DNA from: Ophioderma brevispina
Lineage: Eukaryota > Echinodermata > Ophiuroidea > Amphilepidida > Ophiodermatidae
Direction: 5' to 3'
Length of the DNA: 64,000 bases
Assembly (NCBI GenBank): GCA_023653785.1
Contig: JAMKCH010035169.1
Coordinates: 1-64,000 of the forward strand
Of this stretch, positions 23,570 to 36,085 are shown one piece after another. Numbering within the stretch: position 1 is the first letter of the stretch; every line of letters begins with the position of its first letter. Below the pieces are notes generated by a model that worked only from the letters and a program-made list of their open reading frames with translations, was not told the origin of the DNA and searched no databases. The position numbers were made by a program, and so were the translations under genes.

Positions 23570-25650
23570 TCAGTTCTCAGAACGGTCATCCCTAGATTTC
23601 CTAGATGAGGTCATTGCCCTATCCTGGGTCACCAGTGACATCAAGGGCACGATCTCCAACCTCTACAGAAAGAGATGGAATTTCGGGAAGCCAACTGGTC
23701 CAGTTTTAAACAAATCACAAGCGAACTTTCATCCACGCGGCCAGCCCGGCTCATCTAACATCAACGAGCATTATTCTGACTTTCGGCTCCATGCTCACCA
23801 AGCAGCTACTGTCCATCCAAGAGGCAGAAGGAATCCTACAACCCCCTGTTGGGACAAGGAGACGACGAGTTATACAAAGTATATTGTAATACCAACTGCG
23901 TTATGAGAGAACAGCATATAGGGTGCAACCAAGCATACTGGATCGCCTGGCCAAAAGAGACGACCAGATGGGAGGAGGAGCTATCCAATTCAACTTTTAC
24001 CCACTAAGTCGCCAAGGCAGGACACCATCAACAAAGCTCACCGGGAGTTAGGATGGGCAAGCTAAGCAGTGTCCTGTCTCTGACAAACTCATCGCTTCAG
24101 TACTTGTCAACAATGGAAGTGGCAAGGCCACACTCCACAGGCGAAACCCACTCTAGTGCTGTTAATGCAGAGATAAACAGCTTCTACAACCTCTCACCGT
24201 CAAGCCCCAGGTCCCAACCTTCACTCCGATGAGATCACCGAAGCAATTTATTAAAAGTTCTCAAGGAATGGGAAGCTCCTGGCAATGAAACATCCATACA
24301 GAATTCTGAAGAATCGGCAACCGAAGCTGTGCGATGGCTCCAACTCCTCCTTTCTACTTGTATGGGAACATCAACTACTTCCCCTCCAGATGGAAGACTC
24401 ATAGGTCATTGACAATCCTGAAGGCCCACGAAAACCCAGATAAATGACCCACAAGGGGAGTTACGGACACATCTCGTTACTTATCTCACATCGAGAAGCT
24501 GCTTGAGCGACTGATAATCGGCAGGATCAATGAAACGGTCGAGGCAAATTTACCCGCGCACCCAAGCTGGATTCGGAAGACGGTAATCAACAACTGACCA
24601 GATAGCAAGACTAGTTAATGACATCGGGACAGCCTTCCAGAAGCAAGCAGAAAGTTGGAGAGCAAGCAGGTCTTCATTGACTACTGCTGCGTACGATACA
24701 GTCTGGCACCGAGCCCTCTACCTCACAGCTACTCAAAATCTTCCCCTGATTTGTCAAGGATTGTCCAAGTTCATTATGCTGCTCCTCCAAGACAGATCTT
24801 TCGTACTGGAGACATCAAATGGGCAACGCAGTAGTAAGCGCAAAATTCGGAATGGTGTCCCACAGGTTCGGTCCTGGCACCCAGTCTCTTCAACATCTAC
24901 GTTCAGATATGCCAAAGGGAGATTGTTCGCAGTACTTCTACGCCAGACGACAGGCACGTGGAATAGCTGCTGACTCCTTTGGGTCCTTAGAAACAGTGCG
25001 CAGACAAAGACTGTAAGCAATTCTTCCACCGATGGCACTTGAAACTCAGCAAACCAAGACCGTCGCTCTGTTCCACCTGGCAAACGTAATTGCGGCAAAA
25101 AGAGGAAACTAAAACATCACTCTATGATGGAGAAAAAAACCGGCACTGACCCAACAGTCCGAAAGACCTTGGCGTCACAATGGACCCGCAGCCTTACTTT
25201 CAATCAACACACCAATGGCAGCGCTGCCAAGACGCAGTCGTGTCAACCTCCTCAAAGGCGCGCAGGAACTGGATGGGGGTGCATCCTTTGACACCTTACT
25301 ACATCAACTGTTGCCTTGGCATACTCAGGCTGAATAACGCTGCCACAGTATGAGTCACAGCCGTACATCAACAAGATTGACTGTCGTTATGAAGATGCAA
25401 TGAGAATTGTTAGTGGTTGCCTTTTGGGCAACGCCTGTAGAATACCTCTCAATTCTGTAGGGCTAAGGCTCATGCAAATCTTAGGAGGAACCGTCAGACG
25501 ATCCAGTCGCCAAGAAACGTGATGACCCTGGTAGGTCTAACCCACCACCAACACCTTTGAGGATCAGAGAATTCACGGAATCACTTGCTACAATCCATGA
25601 CACGCAGTTCACATTTATCCCTCGATCATCTTGATCCAGAAAGATGGTTT
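23570..25650 (+). pseudogene. Decayed LINE, reverse transcriptase region (plus strand)
   Basis: The frame 24,677-24,973 contains TTAAYDTVWHRAL (RT motif with the first catalytic Asp), then SFVLETSNG and NGVPQ, in the spacing of a LINE RT. Just upstream in another frame is DQIARLVNDIGTAFQ (about 24,598-24,643), the usual segment before the fingers. Around 24,893-24,955 the expected YADD box is visible as DNA (TACGCC, then GACGAC) but one extra base disrupts the frame, giving YARR in one reading. A later DLGVTMD segment near 25,168-25,188 matches the post-palm region. The pattern resembles the jockey/CR1-like LINEs of marine animals. Many stops and frameshifts. Confidence 0.65.
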
Positions 25651-26234
25651 GAGCATGGTCATCCTCTACTTTGAAACCTAAAACATTTTGGGACACAGCC
25701 CATCTAGCAAGCCAAAGGACTGCGACGTTGATAGGAGGAAAGCATGGGCAAGAGACTCAGAACTGGCGTTGGTTGTACAAAGAACTTCCTTCACAAGGAT
25801 TCGGAGTAAACAATCACCAAAACGCGATTGTGGAGAGCCAACAAACCATAGCCAAATCAAGATGATGACTGTGAGGTTAAAAATGTCCCCAAGAGGAATT
25901 CCAGGCCCTGATCAACCTGGATGATGAAACTATCAGCTGAGTTAAAGGACGGGATCTCCCACTGTTGATTTGGACTTGGCACGCCCCACGAACGACACGA
26001 TTCATTTCTTGAACTGCCCACTACTGTTAAACACAGGTATTTTGAACAATCCCATATATGAATAGCATGGGCCTAGAACATACTGTAGTAAACACACGTC
26101 AAGTATCTTAGGGGGTAAAAAGTGTTCCTTAAGTTTAAGACAATAAGACATTTCATAATCCATGCAAAAAAATCCCTAGTACTAAATCGCTTAATGTGGG
26201 CTAAAAAATTGATGCATAAAGTCAGGGGTTTTAT
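25651..26234. other. Noncoding interval
   Basis: Short overlapping frames at 25,671-25,924 show no motif and may belong to the end of the preceding LINE. Nothing else seen. Confidence 0.4.
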
Positions 26235-26259
26235 ATGTTAAGAATAGGGTTTTAAAGTG

Positions 26260-26668
26260 ATCACATGACTAGTGAGGCGAGATTGTCCCAAAACTGGTGA
26301 TTGTGGGATTGAACTCAAAACCACACATCTGGTTAAACCAAGTTCTCTTGCCTCTGATCTGGTTAGAAACAAGACAATGTCAATGTATTGTCTTTCCTGC
26401 TTGTGTCTTTTCCTGTCTTCGTCCATCCTGTCCAGTGTAATTGAAATCCTGAATTTTGTTATTAGGTGAGGGGGTCATGTTAACGTCCCACCGGACTTAA
26501 TTATGGCTTCTCCGGATTTGCTTCATGTAAAAACACAATATTCGGTATAAATTTATCCTTAAAAATTTTCATTATTGTTTCTATTTCTGAATTATATTGT
26601 AACACTATGAAATGTATTGAATGAATGAAATGCTAATAAAACTTATTGAATTAAATTGAATTGTTTTC
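26260..26668 (-). repeat. Possible tRNA-like/retroposon sequence with AATTGA-type tail
   Basis: On the minus strand TGAGTTCAATCC (about 26,306-26,317) fits a pol III B-box; the matching A-box is weak. On the plus strand the segment ends at 26,620-26,668 with repeated ATTGAAT/AATTGAATT units, which resembles the short-repeat tail of some LINEs. I cannot tell whether these are one element or two. Confidence 0.3.
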
Positions 26669-27255
26669 CTTTCATAATCATTTCAATATAAGCCTCACGA
26701 AAAGCTCTTGTATATTTACAATGTCATACAGAATGTTGTGCAAATAATTACTTTGGACATGATTAAGCAAAAAAATTATCATTTTGTCTGTGTGTGCACA
26801 GCTTATCAATTTTGCATTTTAGCACATTTTTTCAATAAGTAAGAATTAAGAAATTAAAGGATCTCAGGTTTGATATAAATTTGGGCATGGAAAAAATTTA
26901 AGAATCAGATGGAGCTCCTTTAAGCCGACCTAAATGGCAACACACCCTGAATATCTCCATCATCTTTGAATAGAAGAGTTTGTTTATCTTGTGTGTATGT
27001 GTGGGTGAAGTGGAATGCTCAGCTTGCAATGGTGCTGTATTTGAATCAAAGTGGATTGTTGTGTTCACAAGTTTTATTTCTGCATTTAAGTGAGGAAATG
27101 CAACAAGATTAATTTCAAATGCGAGGTAATATTATCAATTGATATGGTATAAATAGCACCACAGAACCTATAATCTTTTCCAAATAAATGTTAGAAATGT
27201 TAAAAGTGTTATCTGCTTTAATTAATAAGTTTGTTCAAAATGCCCCATCTACCCC
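26669..27255. other. Noncoding AT-rich interval
   Basis: Nothing recognised. Confidence 0.5.
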
Positions 27256-27620
27256 GTGACCAGTGCTGAATCCTGGAAATGGTTCTCCCCATTGAAAAAG
27301 AACCCAACATTGCTTGGTGGGAAAACAGGAGGGGTGTGTGGGTTGAAAAACATTCAAGCTCCTCAAGACAGGCTTGGTCTACCTGTAATGAATTGCTCAA
27401 GATCTGGAAGTCTAGAACAACCAAAATCAACTTTTCAAAGCTGTGTCGATGTATTTTTTTGTACAGCTTAGAGACCTGGACAATTTGTAGGCAAATAGAG
27501 GACTAGAGTGGATAAATGCTGAACATCAGCTGGAAGGGTCACATCCCCAGCACTGTTGTGTGGTGGTACTGTATACTGTCCACCCATGGTGTCAGGAATC
27601 AGGGTACGGCTTTGTTTCGT
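27256..27620 (+). pseudogene. LINE remnant, C-terminal part of RT ORF
   Basis: Frame 27,279-27,506 contains IWKSRTTKINFSKLCR followed by FLYSLETWTICRQIED. In the next frame come LNISWKGHI and a V-V-W segment. This follows a pattern common near the C-terminus of LINE endonuclease-RT proteins: IWKSK-T--TKLRLF-S-VKSVLLYGSETW--T, then RRILNI-W-D-I. Only about 120 codons remain. It is unrelated in frame to the LINE at 23.6-25.7 kb. Confidence 0.6.
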
Positions 27621-27668
27621 TGGAAGATGCATAACAACATTAAACTACCCCATCTCCCACTTGATAAT

Positions 27669-27800
27669 GATAGAGGAGGAAGAGGAGAAGGAAGAGAAGG
27701 AGAAGAGGAGGGGAGAAGGAGGAAGAAGAGGAGGAGAGGAAAAGGAAGAGGAGGGAGAAGAAGAGAAAGAGAAGGAAGGGAAGCAACGGAGAAAGAGGAT
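27669..27800 (+). repeat. GA-rich simple repeat
   Basis: AGGAGGAAGAGG-type purine tract of about 130 bp. It gives Glu/Lys/Arg-rich or Ser/Leu-rich frames on the two strands, which are artefacts. Confidence 0.9.
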
Positions 27801-28301
27801 AAATGCAGCAAGTAATCAAGCCAATACAGCAAGGGTGCTCCACCACATCTTGTCCAAGGTGAAAACTTCTTGGATCAAGAGTAGACACACTATGCCGTTT
27901 GTTAGATCTATTAAAGTCAAGATTTCACAAATACTGTCCAGTGTCTACACTTAGAAAAACATGCAAATTGACCCTTTGACAACATCTCAGTACCTTTGCA
28001 AGTACACGCTATACACAAGCTACAAGAGAAATATTACAATCAATCAGGTTTGTGTTTCTTTTATATTTTCACTTCACTATCACAATATTTTATTTCTCAT
28101 TGAAGACAGTTCCTGTCAGAGGCTACGAGCAGTCAAAAATTGATTATTTAAAGAGGTGTTTGCCACAGGCAGATAACAATGTGAAAAGCATTGTTCTCTC
28201 TATGGCATTCTTCACTAGCTGAGGTGTATCATTTAACACCATGAGCACCGACAACCAACTTGATTGGTTATTTGTAGGATTACCTATATAGGCCACGTGT
28301 A
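27801..28301. other. Noncoding interval
   Basis: Nothing recognised. Confidence 0.5.
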
Positions 28302-28330
28302 TCTGTCTGTCTGTCTGGATGTCTGTCCAC
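28302..28330 (+). repeat. CTGT microsatellite
   Basis: ATCTGTCTGTCTGTCTGG with a degenerate continuation. It leads into a segment of about 250 bp with mixed composition and no identity I can assign. Confidence 0.7.
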
Positions 28331-28595
28331 CTAATTTCTCGGAGGCCGGGGGTCGTACGGTCACAAAACTTGGTGGGTGGGTGTAGCTTGGGCCGGCCAG
28401 ATCAAGTTCGATTGGTTAATGGACACACGCCCCACAAGCCAGGTAATTGCCAAAACAAATGAAGAGTGTCCAACAAAAGGTATACAAAGGGTATCCAAAC
28501 AAGTAGTACTGACAAAGAGTATCTAAAGGAAGACAGGTCACAAAGATTGTCTAAAGCAAGATCGGACACTCTTTGATTTTGGTGGTAATGATGTA

Positions 28596-28943
28596 TTAAA
28601 GGGGGATGGCCCGAGGATATGAAGTTTTCATCTTGATAGATTGGCCTGCACTCCAAAACCCCACCTGTAAAGTTTCGCGCCGATATTTCAATCCGTTTTG
28701 ATGCGAGAGCTAAAAACGTGATTTGTAAGCTCCATAGCGTACTGTGTAAAATTAATATTGGTCGACAAAAATGGAGCACATTTTCGCTCATAACTTCCAA
28801 ACCAAACATCCTTTGGCTCTAAGATTTCACAGGGTAAATGAGAAAAATAGTAGCTTTCTTCCGATACCAAAATGTTGACCACTTCTGGTAAAATCTGGGG
28901 CTTCTGGGGACGAGGCTATTAGCGATCGGGCCATGGACCTTAA
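28596..28943. mobile_element. TTAA-AGG MITE, 348 bp
   Basis: The left end is TTAAAGGGGGATGGCCCGA; the right end read inward on the minus strand is TTAAGGTCCATGGCCCGATC. Both sides end in TTAA. The terminus resembles the TTAAAGGRR signature that I recall for T2-type MITEs of the Kolobok superfamily in Xenopus. A related left end lies at 55,267. The minus-strand ORFs of 64 and 135 codons across this stretch show no transposase motif. Confidence 0.6.
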
Positions 28944-28965
28944 ATCATTTGATTAACCCTTAACC

Positions 28966-29245
28966 CACATGGGTTAAGTTTACAAATTTAATTAAAGGGG
29001 CATTATGCCATTTTCAAAAATCATTTGAGGAAGGGTGCCCTCAAGGGTTAAGCTTAGAAATTGAATTAAAAATAAAGGGGCATTATGCCATTTCCAAAAA
29101 TTTTCTGAAAAAAAAAATTGTTTTGATTTTTTTATGGAATGTACTTTTTGCATCATTTGAGGAAGAGCGCCCTCAAGGGTTAAGCTAACAAATTGAATTA
29201 AAGGGGCATTATGTGATTCAAATAATTTCCTGAATTGTTTTTTTC
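28966..29245. repeat. Degenerate tandem repeat, three units of about 80-110 bp
   Basis: The block GGTTAAG-TTA-AAATT-AATTAAAGGGGCATTATG appears near 28,970, 29,045 and 29,175. The last two follow a CATTTGAGGAAG-G-GCCCTCAAGGGTTAAG block. The spacing is uneven because the second unit carries an extra A/T-rich insert. Confidence 0.65.
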
Positions 29246-31561
29246 TTTGATTTTTGGATGGGAAGACCCTGTTTTCGAAAATGACACTTTGTTGCTATTT
29301 CAGTCAAGAGAGTTGTACTGTGGACTACACAATTGAATGACCTCAAGCATGATGTTTTTATGATTCGCAAAAAAAGGAATTGGCATTGAAATTAGCACAG
29401 TCGATAGGCACTAACACACGCAATGCAATGAAACCTTACACATAGCCCATTGAAAATCTTTAAAATGTAATTTTCGAAATTGGACATTTCAACCTTTCAA
29501 GCACAACCAGCTTGCCATTTCTTCACTATATGTGCTGAATTTAGGCTCTAATGAAAGAGGAAAATTTCAGCAACAAATTGTATATTTCAGTTTCGCAGTT
29601 ACTTGCACGGTTCCTCTAAAAGGCAGACTGCAGACTGCAGCTTGCAAGTCTTTCATACAATATCCATTAAAAATCTGATCAGTTATTTTGTTGCTAGGTT
29701 TATAAGCCTATCATATTATCAGATATACTGAAAGAAAGGTGATTGTCCTTAGATGAGGGTGAAAGCAAAAAAAAAATGTTTAAGGGATTTCCTCACTATT
29801 TTTTCTGAGGCAAACCATTCTCTCAAAACACTTCAATAGTTTGCACAAGTTGATTAGAATCATACAGAATTTTACCATTTTAAATATAGGTCACTAATCC
29901 GCCCAACAATCCTAGGCAATTTATTCGTTAATTTCTTAATGAAATTGGTGTCAACACAGGCCAGTGATCACAAGTGATTACCTCCCAGCACTGAACAGGT
30001 TAATTGATACAGTAATCACCTCCCAGCACTGAGCAGTTCTGCCAGATAAAACAACAGATCAACAAACCATCTTAGCTATCTTGGTCAGTGAACTTGTTAA
30101 CCCTTGCCTGTCATATTTCAATCACAAGTATGACAGGCTAGCCAGATGGTCCCACTTAAATAGAGACAGACTCTTGAACTTGTGAACCCCAAGTTCAGTA
30201 AATGCATGGCAGTGTTGAGTGTACAGGTTGCCAATACTGTGTCAATTTCTCTAATTCTGTCGACGGAATTTGTTTTGAGCCGATTAATTAATACTAAAAA
30301 CAATTACCTTAATTTATTTTTGACAAAATACTATATCCAATGACCCCATCCCAGTTCTGTCTCTTAAGATGTCTTTGAACCTTTTACACAATGACTAAAC
30401 ATAGCTGAAAGTCTTACTACATTCCTGGAGATGGAGTGATCCTAAGAAATTTAACTCTGTGCTATCATGGAGGTAGCATTTAGTCATGGGCTGACTTGTT
30501 CTGTGGTTTTTATGTCAATATTTTCTATTCTAGATCTTGAACCAACAGTTCCAAAACTAACAATCTGAAACCAGTTTTACTGTTAGAACTTCTGTTTAAA
30601 ACAAGTCAGCCTACATATATCTTTATATATGGCCAAATTTATTCACTAGTTTTAACAAGATGGTTTGAATTATGTCAAGAGTAGAACCACGGATAGAGTT
30701 TGTACAGAAAACAGAACACCTCATATTTTAGACAGTATACATTTTGTGTCTTTAAATATCACAGGCCCAGCTCTATATGTTCAGTAAATCCACGAAAATA
30801 AAACTGCCACAAAAATAATCACTTATACTGTTCATATCATGTATCTTAAGCAGTACAATACTAACATTCATTGGGCCATTTCCAATACAAGTGTGTTGAA
30901 GCTTAATTACAACATCAATTCTGCTGAGAGAATGGGTTTTGCTTACCCATGTGCCAAATCTATTTTCATCACAAAAAAGGATATGACTCATATTTCTGAT
31001 CAGAAAAATGCAATTATTATCCAATTTTAAATTGCTGATAAATGGCTACATCATAGGCTGCTTGATCGAAACGTGTCCTTGGTATTGTAAACATGCAAAC
31101 GGAATAAATTGTGAATTCAATACTATAATGTATAAAAATTATTAAATAATATTCTTAGCAGCAAGTGCTTTCCCACCATTTTGACTTGCTACATGGTTTA
31201 TATTATAACCATAAAAACAATACATGTACAGTAAATGAATGTCCAACAGGATAGGCCAGAAAAGAAATTTTTACTGTACAAATGAACCCAACCTAATTTT
31301 TCATTAATTTTTTTCTTACTTCAGCAATTGCTCCCCCTCCCCCCCCCCCCCCCCCCCCACCCCACCAAGCGGCTTGTCCACTGGGACCCCACCAGGGGGC
31401 TACGTCCCTGGAACCTATCAAGGCAACAGAACTTTTACTGAGCTCAGCCCCCCCTCTCCAAGTTGAAATCTTCCGATTAAAAGTCTATGTTATTTAAATA
31501 GACCACGTGTGTAGGCAAAATCTTCCAAGTAGTTAGCAGTGACCTTAAAACAATCCCAAAA
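29246..31561. other. Noncoding interval
   Basis: No gene or named element. It contains a short direct repeat of ATCACCTCCCAGCACTGA-type sequence around 29,980-30,035, a small inverted repeat CCTGTCATA/TATGACAGG near 30,106-30,136, and a poly-C run of about 20 at 31,337-31,358. Confidence 0.5.
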
Positions 31562-31880
31562 TTAAGGCGTCCCTTAAAAAATAAAAAGTACTGGTTTTTG
31601 CTGATGTAAGCTTTCCATCAAAAATATTCCCCACCTGAAAGGGATAAGTGAGAAAGGTTTCTTTGTACAAAAATTGTGAAATTTCTAATTCGTACAGGAG
31701 CAAGTACGAAAAGCAGGCCTATGTTTTACAAGAATATAAGCAATCAAAATCACCTTTTTCTCTCTTTTAAGACATTCTGTAGCCAAATACAGGTAAAAAA
31801 TCTATTGAGTGTCTAATATATATAAAAAACTATTATGGCACAATAGTTGGGTGTATCATAATCTCTCGTTGCACCTTTAA
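31562..31880 (-). mobile_element. TTAA-AGG MITE, family A, copy 1
   Basis: The reverse complement matches the elements at 60,288-60,656 and 61,097-61,462. Shared blocks include TCTCTCGTTGCACCTTTAA at the right end, a CTATTGAGTGTCTA block, ATTCGTA-AGGAGCAA-TACGAA, and GGCGTCCCTTAAAA at the left. The left copy end lacks about the outer 29 bp seen in the other two but still abuts a TTAA. Too short to encode a transposase. Confidence 0.65.
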
Positions 31881-32971
31881 TGTCTACTACTAATTGCTTA
31901 ATGTCAATTTCATATGATTTTTTTTCAATTAATTTAATTATCTGGGCAGGCTCTTCTATTCAGGCAACTTTTACTCAATTGCCAATCAAGGTAAAATTAC
32001 TTTTCTTTGACAAGCAAATTGAAAATTAATTATCAGACGAGAAGACTCACACACAGCAATGAAGAATAATGTGGGATCCACAGGTAACAAGTAATCACTT
32101 ATGATGCAGACAGTCAGAAGGTGGGAACAGATTTTTTCAAAAAGTGTTCCCCAGGAAATGGGACCTTTTATCATGGAGGCGTGGAAATTTGGCAAAAGTT
32201 GTTTTTTTTGCAAAAGCTCTATTTTTCTTGCTTGCTAATCACAAAGAGTATTTGATACTTGTTTTTAATTTTGAGATTGATTAAAGGCAAAATCTTTAGT
32301 GATCTAGTGATCATTTGATAGCCCTTATGTATGATACTTTCATTTAAAAACGTAACAAAAAATAAAATATTTTGTATACAAAAATTGGATCACTTTAAAA
32401 AGAAATTTCCGGGGCCATTATGTTTTATCCCAGTTGTAACTCTCAATCACAATGTTTTTTTGAAATTTACAAAAGCACCAAAATTAGGATATTTGTGAAG
32501 AAAAGTGCACAAATTAAGTAAAAAATCCTGATAAATTTGGGCTCTGGTTTTAGAAATGGGTCTTCTTTCTAGGGTTCCAAGCTTGAAAAGTGTCATTTTT
32601 AGCAAGCAAACTTATACAAGCCCCCTCCCCCCCAATTTCTTGCAACACAACTTCCTTAAATACTTTTGGCACCAAGAACACAATTTCATTATTCTTTGTG
32701 GATCCAATCCCATCCCAGGGATCTATTACGTTGTGAAATGCCAAGGGGCACATTTCTATAGCAAACTATGGCATAAACAAGGAAAATAAGATTTCACAAA
32801 GAGCCTTTGTATGATTGCATTTATAATTGATTTCACGCCTTGCCTTCCTAGGTGTAAATTTGTTAATAGTGCATGTTACAGTATACAACAGCATGTGTGT
32901 GCCTGAACCTGTAGCAAGTATTTTGCGTAACTAATTTGGGCACTTTTACAGTTTTAACAGTTCTGAAGTTG
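31881..32971. other. Noncoding AT-rich interval
   Basis: Nothing recognised. Overlapping frames at 32,550-32,789 on the two strands are shadows of each other and carry no motif. Confidence 0.5.
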
Positions 32972-33180
32972 TTTAATTCAGGTTTCAAAAAATTTACACC
33001 CTGAACCCCAGCTCAGTCCCTAAAATATTTTGATGTGCGTTTTTAATTTGTGGTTTGCAAGACGTAAAAATAAAATTTAATTCAGCTTTCAAAAATCATA
33101 GACACTGAACACCAACCAGGCCTCAGTCCCAAAATATTTTGACATTAGTATTTAACAATTGTGGTTCTGAATCTCATCTA
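32972..33180. repeat. Imperfect 104-bp direct repeat
   Basis: TTTAATTCAGGTTTCAAAAA at 32,972 recurs as TTTAATTCAGCTTTCAAAAA at 33,076. Both are followed by a CACTGAACACCA-like block, CAGTCCC-AAAATATTTTGA and a TTAA-TTGTGGTT block. Two tandem units, clearly diverged. Confidence 0.7.
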
Positions 33181-34977
33181 AGCAAAAAATAAAACCTAAA
33201 AAGATATTTCTGCTATGTAAAAAGAAGGCTATTGTTATGGTCTACGGCTATTGGTAATTCTATTTTCCCATATGCTTCAAAAACAACTGATATTATAAAT
33301 GGACAAAAGGACTCATACAATTTGGGTAAATGGTCAAATTCTGTGCAGCCACATATTGACAGTTAAATACGTGATTTCACGGGATTCAAACATAACAATT
33401 TTAACACAATCACTTATCATTATTTTAGCACAAATGCTTCTGACCCACCAACATTTCTTCCCATAATACAAAATGCAGATGGTCACAAATTAAATTTCAT
33501 TTTATATCATAACTTTGATAGCCTGTATTTTACACGAGCTATTACTCAGCAACATCCTTCACAGTGCTATGTCATAATGTCAAGTTGTTCAACATGGAGA
33601 GAACTCTGAAAATACAACCTACTTGTTTCTAATAAGTGCCTCCTCCCTTATCCTAGTAAATAACCTCTATTTTTTCACCCCACCACCACAGAAAATATTT
33701 TTCACACACACAAAATATACTCCATTTTCACCAAAAACACTTCCATTTTTTATCCCCAAATTCACTGTTTCACCAAAAACACACTATTTTACACCAAATA
33801 TTTCCCCCAAAAAAGACTATCTAGATGTCTGCACCCTGGGTATTTCCTACCAACAATTACAGCTATAATTTTTAGGGCATGAACATTTCACAAATTGGCA
33901 AAAATTATATATTTGGTGCACTTTTTCTTGCCAGTTGATACGTTCTTCCCAATCCTGTAATCTTGAAAAATATTTTATTATTTTTTATTTACATCAAAAT
34001 ATTCTTTTTCAAAATTTGACATCGTTAAAAACAAAACAAAAATCATGAATAATTTTCCAGGCATGATACCCAAGGGTCAAATTTACTGTACATATGATAC
34101 TGAGAGCATTTTTAATGAATTAAACATCTCAAGGTTAAATAATAACAAGGAATTTCAAGCCTCTCATTACAAATGACCATAAAGGGACATGCCCTGAATA
34201 CAGTATGTGTCCAAGCCATTTTCAGTCATTCTCTACTTTGGTGTATGGATGGGTCCTTCTATTCTCATTTTTTTCCTGGAAAATAGTTCAATTGTACGTC
34301 AGTTTAGCAAAAATTTGCCAACAATATTGTACAAATTTGGCAAATTCGTGCTAATTTGGACTTCAGGTTTACTGATAAGGTCAAATTTTCTTGGAAGATT
34401 GGTTACTTGTTGATATGTTGCATATGTATAGCTTAGGTATAAAGTCAGTCCAAATGATCATTCACTAATTTCACAAGCCATTATTTTACAACTTTACAAG
34501 GTTTGTAAGGTGAAACATACTGATCAAAAACTTCTTGCCACAAAATAATTTTGTTTTATATTATCACAGACACTTTGTAAATTTTATCACCACTATAGCC
34601 CATGTCCTGATTCCCATGTACTTGTGATATTCATATAGAGTGTTGCATGTTGAAGCTGATGCTTAATCAAACAAGTTTCATTTCTCAAGGAACCATAAGT
34701 CATCACTGGTAATAAACCAGTGTTTGAAACTTGTCCACCCACCAATCCACTAGAGTTATACACCAACTTGTATGTATATTCCCAAGTAAACAACTTAATT
34801 TTTAGGTAAGATATTTTGGAGATCCACATTTTGGCTTCCTTTGTGCTACAATGTTAATTTTGTAATTTTGCTTCCTCCAACAGTTACAGATAAAATCTGC
34901 TTACAAAATTGAATTGCTTTATTAGGAGTTCGATGACCCAATAGTAAAAGTACAGTATCCTGTAAACATACTATAAA
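33181..34977. other. Noncoding AT-rich interval
   Basis: No gene. The C/A-rich tract 33,670-33,810 (CACCAAAAACAC-like motifs) explains the 81-codon ORF there. Confidence 0.5.
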
Positions 34978-35216
34978 ACACTTAAATTTCACATACACTC
35001 TATTTTGCAAATTGCAAAACTTTTGCCATTTTTTTGCAACCACTTAATTCAGCTAATTATCGGTTGAAGAGCAACAAGATATTATTTTTTTAAATTTGAA
35101 ATATACTTCCAATGGAAATTGTAAAGTTTTGTGGAGTGTCTAATTTTGCAACTTCACGTTCCATGTGAAATTCACAAAATTAAAAATCCCACAAAATTAA
35201 GTGGTTTTACAGTATA
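34978..35216. mobile_element. Small MITE with about 20-bp inverted ends
   Basis: The left end ATACTATAAAACACTTAAAT pairs with the right end, which reads ATACTGTAAAACCACTTAAT on the minus strand. The flanking TA is compatible with a Tc1/mariner-like target, but the ends are diverged. About 240 bp, noncoding. Confidence 0.45.
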
Positions 35217-35429
35217 GACTCTATTGCACATTCATATCATGTGAATATCAAGGAATGGATAAAAAGGGTTGACTTCTACTTCAAGGTCACCCAGCAGGAA
35301 CTGCTACATGTAGTCAAGATGGTTTAACTCTATCCCTGAATCGGAAAATGTGTTGCTCTAAATTCATTTTAAAACAAATCTCACTAAAAAAGACTATCAA
35401 AGAATAATCAGCCACTAACAATCACTAGC

Positions 35430-36085
35430 TAGATCTCACTGAGTTTTAGTGAGCTTTAGAATGCAAGTCCAAGTTATTGAGGGCACATGTGGTCCAGTGG
35501 ATCAGCGTTCGGCCCGCACGCCAAAGTTTGTGGGTTCGAGCCCCGCTGGGGTCAATGTGTTGCGTCCTTGAGTAAGGCGCTTTACCTCAATTACTCCTCT
35601 CCACCCAGGTGTATAAATGGGTACCGGCATTATTCAATGCTGGGAAGGTAACAGACTCGCTGTAGATGAGGTGTGGCGATCCCACTACAGCAACATTATA
35701 TGGTGGAGTTTGGCCCAATCGCTTCGAAAGAGAGATGGGCACTCCGTTCCTGTGTACACAGGTCCGTCCCCTTTACCTTTACCTTTTTTTTTTACCATTG
35801 TCATGGTAGGGGTACCACATTGAGTGCCAAGACTCTCTAAATCTCGACAGCAACAAAGACATTTACCACTAGAGCTCACTAAAACTTACTTTTATATCTA
35901 AAGTGTAACCAACTGAAGCTCACTTTTCCTTTTCTTGCCAATTTCATTGGCTACTGGATCTCACTAAAACTCACTGCCTAAAAGTCCCATTTCACCTGAA
36001 GCTCACTCAGCTCTATAATGTTTGCTAAAATCCAAAACTCACTAAAGCTCACTTTCATAAAAAACACTGGGATTTAGTGGGTCTT
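35430..36085. repeat. Degenerate CTCACTAAAACTCACT repeat, split by a SINE
   Basis: Variants of CTCACTAAAACTCACT and its complement AGTTTTAGTGAG recur at 35,430-35,460 and 35,870-36,085, with nothing of the kind between. The interruption is the SINE at 35,481-35,795, so the SINE is the younger insertion. Confidence 0.5.
35481..35795 (+). mobile_element. tRNA-derived SINE with extended body
   Basis: The tRNA-like head has TGTGGTCCAGTGGATCAG (A-box region) and GTGGGTTCGAGCCCCGC (B-box, about 35,530-35,546), about as far apart as in a tRNA gene. The body has GTTGCGTCCTTGAGTAAGG and GTGTATAAATGGGTACCGGC, motifs I recall from several animal SINE bodies. The 3' end is T-rich with CTTTACCTTTACC. The best-preserved SINE in the window. 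The 64- to 68-codon ORFs inside are artefacts. Confidence 0.75.

Noticed and set aside
27516..27954. Glu/Lys/Arg-rich and Ser/Leu-rich ORFs on opposite strands
   Set aside because: Products of the GA simple repeat at 27,669-27,800.
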